A stretch of 64,000 nt of DNA from the NCBI GenBank assembly GCA_022843025.1, contig JALHOL010000001.1:558001-622000 (forward strand), written 5' to 3'. Source of the DNA: Paracoccaceae bacterium (GTDB lineage Bacteria; Pseudomonadota; Alphaproteobacteria; Rhodobacterales; Rhodobacteraceae). Below the pieces are notes generated by a model that searched no databases, had not been told where the DNA came from, and worked only from the letters and a program-made list of their open reading frames with translations. A program made the translations under genes and the position numbers. Numbering within the stretch: the stretch's first letter is position 1; each line of letters opens with the position of its first letter. Positions 62,025-64,000 of this stretch are shown one piece after another.

Positions 62025-62438
62025 ATGGCCCATATCCGCCACCGCAAGTTCAACACCAAGGACACCTACCCCGAACAGAAGCTGGACAATGATCTGGCGC
62101 AGGCCGTGGTGGCGCGGGGGACGATGATCTTTTTGCGCGGGCAATGCCCGCAGGATCTCGACACCGCGCAGAACATCGGCAGCCATGATCCGGTGGAGCA
62201 GACCCACAAGGTGATGCAGAACATCCGCCAGTTGGTCGAGGAATGCGGGGGCAAGATGGAGCATGTGACCAAGCTGGTGGTCTATCTGACCGATGTGCGC
62301 CACCGCGAGGCCGTCTATCGCACGATGGGCGAATATATCCGGGGTGTGCATCCCGTCTGCACCGGGTTGGTCGTGGTGGCGCTGGCGCGGCCGGATTGGC
62401 TGGTGGAGATTGACGCCACTGCCGTGATCCCCGACTGA
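62025..62438 (+). CDS. RidA family protein
   Basis: 137 residues from ATG 62025. RidA/YjgF fold: GTMIFLRGQCPQDLDTAQNIGSHDPVEQTHKVMQNIRQLVEECGGKMEHVTKLVVYLTDVRHREAVYRTMGEYIRGVHPVCTGLVV; the active-site Arg expected after the last strand is shifted (here ALARPDWLVEIDATAVI). RidA hydrolyses reactive enamines/imines from amine catabolism; Rid2-type members often stand in catabolic operons. Directly downstream of the Rieske oxygenase, which fits imine formation by the oxygenase. Confidence 0.85.
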   Translation: MAHIRHRKFNTKDTYPEQKLDNDLAQAVVARGTMIFLRGQCPQDLDTAQNIGSHDPVEQTHKVMQNIRQLVEECGGKMEHVTKLVVYLTDVRHREAVYRTMGEYIRGVHPVCTGLVVVALARPDWLVEIDATAVIPD

Positions 62439-62473
62439 GCCTGCCCCCGAACCACCCTGCATCCGCGTTGCAT

Positions 62474-62524
62474 GGGTATGTGTTGCCAAGATGAAGCTGC
62501 CGTTTCACCTTGGCCCAAATACCC
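62474..62524. repeat. Head-to-head pair of the dispersed element
   Basis: Forward copy TATGTGTTGCCAAGATGAAG and reverse copy TTCACCTTGGCCCAAATACC, 6 nt apart. Together they can fold with stems GGGTAT/ATACCC, GCCAAG/CTTGGC and TGAA/TTCA. It is 35 nt after ridA and 29 nt before the DUF1028 gene. It may act as a partial terminator or mRNA processing site between tandem genes. Confidence 0.7.
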
Positions 62525-62552
62525 ATCTTCGCCCGCCATCCCGAGGTGACGC

Positions 62553-63230
62553 ATGACATTTTCGCTGCTGGCCCGCTGTGCCGAAACAGGTGCATTCGGG
62601 ATGGTGATTTCATCCTCATCCCCCGCCGTGGCGGCGCGTTGTGCCCATGCGCGGGCGGGGGTTGGGGTGGCGGCGACGCAGAACATCACCGACCCGGCAC
62701 TGGGGCCTGCGCTGCTGGCGCGGTTGGCGGCGGGGGAGGCGGCGGCGGCGGCGATGGCCGGGGTCGTGGCGGGGGCGGCGTTTGCAGAGTATCGGCAGCT
62801 GATGGTGGTCGATGGGCAGGGCCGGACGGCCAGCCATAGCGGCGCGCATGTGCTGGGGTGCTGGGCGGTGGCCGAGGGCGCAGGGGTGATCGCCGGGGGG
62901 AACCTTTTGGCGCATGAGGGCGTGCCACAGGCCATGGTGGCGGGGTTTCTGGCGGCCTCTGGGGCGCTGGGCAACCGGCTGGTGGCGGCGCTGATGGCGG
63001 GGCGCGATGCCGGGGGCGAGGCGGGGCCGGTGCATTCGGCAGGGCTGTTGATGGTGGACCGGGAAAGCTGGCCTGTGGCGGAGCTGCGCTGTGACTGGTC
63101 GGATGAGGCGCGCCCGATCGAGGCGGTGGCGCGGGCCTGGGGGGTGTATGCGCCGCAGATGGCGGCCTACGTCCAGCGGGCGCGCGATCCGCGCGCGGCG
63201 CCGTCCTACGGGGTGCCGGGGGAGAAGTGA
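62553..63230 (+). CDS. DUF1028 family protein (Ntn-hydrolase fold)
   Basis: 225 residues from ATG 62553, with a GAGGTGA site. Start TFSLLARCAETGAFGMVISSSSPAVAARCAHARAGVGVAATQNITDPALG and GNLLAHEGVPQAMV match DUF1028 (PF06267), which has a proteasome-like Ntn fold but lacks known activity. In related genomes the family often co-occurs with RidA and amine or carboxylate catabolic genes. Transcribed with the oxygenase and ridA. The reaction is unknown; hydrolysis of an amide-type intermediate is one possibility. Confidence 0.82.
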   Translation: MTFSLLARCAETGAFGMVISSSSPAVAARCAHARAGVGVAATQNITDPALGPALLARLAAGEAAAAAMAGVVAGAAFAEYRQLMVVDGQGRTASHSGAHVLGCWAVAEGAGVIAGGNLLAHEGVPQAMVAGFLAASGALGNRLVAALMAGRDAGGEAGPVHSAGLLMVDRESWPVAELRCDWSDEARPIEAVARAWGVYAPQMAAYVQRARDPRAAPSYGVPGEK

Positions 63231-63271
63231 GGGGGCTTTCGCCCCGGCGGCGGGCGGGCTAGCCTGCGCCC

Positions 63272-64000
63272 ATGCCCCTGCGGTTCACCCTTCGCCAATT
63301 GGAATATCTGGTCGCGGTTGCGGAATGCGGGTCCGTCGCGCTGGCGGCGGAGCGGTGCCATGTTTCATCGCCGTCGATTTCCGCTGCGATTGCGCAGCTG
63401 GAGCAGGAATTCGGGCTGCCTTTGTTCATCCGCCGCCATGCGCAGGGTCTGTCGCTGACTGAAGGGGGGCGGCAATTCACCGAAGCGGCGCGGGCGGTGC
63501 TTGCGGCGGGGGCGGCGCTGAACGACAGGGCGGCAGAGTTGACGGGGCAGGTGCGGGGGCCGCTGGCGGTGGGCTGTCTGCTGACCTTTGCGCAGGTGGT
63601 GTTGCCGCGCCTGCGGCGCAGCTTTGCCGAGGCCCATCCCGAGGTGGAGTTTCGCCAGTCCGAGCATGACCATGCCGCACTGATCGAGGCGCTGCGCCAT
63701 GCGCGGCTGGATGCGGCGCTGTCTTATGATCTGGAATTGCCGGGCGATCTGGAGTTTCTGCCGCTGTTGCCGCTGGCGCCTTATGCGCTGTTGCCAGAGG
63801 GGCATCCGCTGGCGGGGCGCGCGCAGGTGACGGCGGCCGATCTGGCGCCGCATCCGATGGTGCTTCTGGACCTGCCCTACAGTGCCGATTACTTCCTGTC
63901 CTTTTTCACCGCCGAAGGCCTGCGGCCGCAGATTGCGGAACGCACGCGCGACATGGGGGTGATGCGGGCGATGGTGGCCAACGGGTTTGGCTATTCCATT
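63272..64000 (+). CDS. LysR family regulator, partial (runs off the window)
   Basis: 243 residues visible from ATG 63272. Helix-turn-helix FTLRQLEYLVAVAECGSVALAAERCHVSSPSISAAIAQLEQEFGLPLFIRRH (about 5-56) and most of the effector domain (LAVGCLLTFAQVVLPRLRRSFAEAHPEVEF, LDAALSYDLELPGDLEFLPLLP). It lies 41 nt after the DUF1028 stop in the same direction, so it probably is part of the same unit and controls it. The C-terminus is missing. Confidence 0.88.
   Translation, partial: MPLRFTLRQLEYLVAVAECGSVALAAERCHVSSPSISAAIAQLEQEFGLPLFIRRHAQGLSLTEGGRQFTEAARAVLAAGAALNDRAAELTGQVRGPLAVGCLLTFAQVVLPRLRRSFAEAHPEVEFRQSEHDHAALIEALRHARLDAALSYDLELPGDLEFLPLLPLAPYALLPEGHPLAGRAQVTAADLAPHPMVLLDLPYSADYFLSFFTAEGLRPQIAERTRDMGVMRAMVANGFGYSI

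Overview
The window looks like an ordinary chromosomal segment of a GC-rich alphaproteobacterium of the Rhodobacter/Paracoccus type (order Rhodobacterales). The pointers are the paired ethylmalonyl-CoA pathway genes (ethylmalonyl-CoA mutase and crotonyl-CoA carboxylase/reductase), an Irr-type Fur regulator divergent from fabA, a chvE-ggu sugar operon with a gbpR-like regulator, the fhs - chorismate mutase - folD group, a DUF6455 protein, and several small proteins that I recognise only from this order. I found no prophage, insertion sequence, CRISPR array, plasmid function or recognisable defence system. One tRNA gene (Gly, TCC) is present.

Layout. 1-2.1 kb: one-carbon folate genes (fhs end, chorismate mutase, folD). 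2.2-5.3 kb: a minus-strand DNA-repair pair (PdeM nuclease and Lhr-like helicase). 5.6-10.4 kb: YmdB phosphoesterase, two transporters, a small lipoprotein and YebC. 10.5-15.1 kb: a degenerate receiver protein, a small winged-helix protein, a membrane protein, and an ArgP / ACT / LysE amino-acid export module. 15.3-18.5 kb: a large RTX calcium-binding protein with exact 270-bp internal repeats. 18.5-22.5 kb: small metabolic genes. 22.6-28.5 kb: the ethylmalonyl-CoA locus, with a four-hairpin array upstream of the mutase gene. 28.5-34.4 kb: a RecD-like helicase, pyrD, a 5'-nucleotidase and an HMCES/YedK protein. 34.8-36.6 kb: tRNA-Gly followed by two exported proteins (a beta-barrel-like protein and a subtilase). 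36.7-41 kb: the unsaturated fatty acid genes fabA, fabB and fabI, split by two unrelated genes, plus irr. 43.3-47.4 kb: a LacI-controlled sugar cassette (aldolase, Gfo/Idh dehydrogenase, PfkB kinase). 47.5-51.8 kb: an RND efflux pair. 52-60.7 kb: a complete sugar uptake and oxidation operon (chvE, gguA, gguB, gguC/araD1, arabinonate dehydratase, sugar 1-dehydrogenase) with divergent gbpR. 60.8-64 kb: a Rieske oxygenase - RidA - DUF1028 - LysR cluster running off the end.

How the genes work together. Ecm and Ccr belong to the acetate-assimilating ethylmalonyl-CoA pathway. ChvE with GguA/GguB would import arabinose or galactose, and the three enzymes behind them oxidise and dehydrate the sugar without phosphorylation. 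The LacI cassette is a second sugar route that lacks its own transporter here.

The least explained signals are (i) the tandem hairpins with GACGC-type loops ahead of ecm, (ii) a dispersed intergenic element with core TATTTGGGCCAAGATGAAG that occurs singly and once as a head-to-head pair, (iii) a 12-nt TGCAG-phased repeat in gaps, and (iv) the Rieske-RidA-DUF1028 cluster of unknown substrate. None of these is shown to be new; each needs a database comparison that I could not run.
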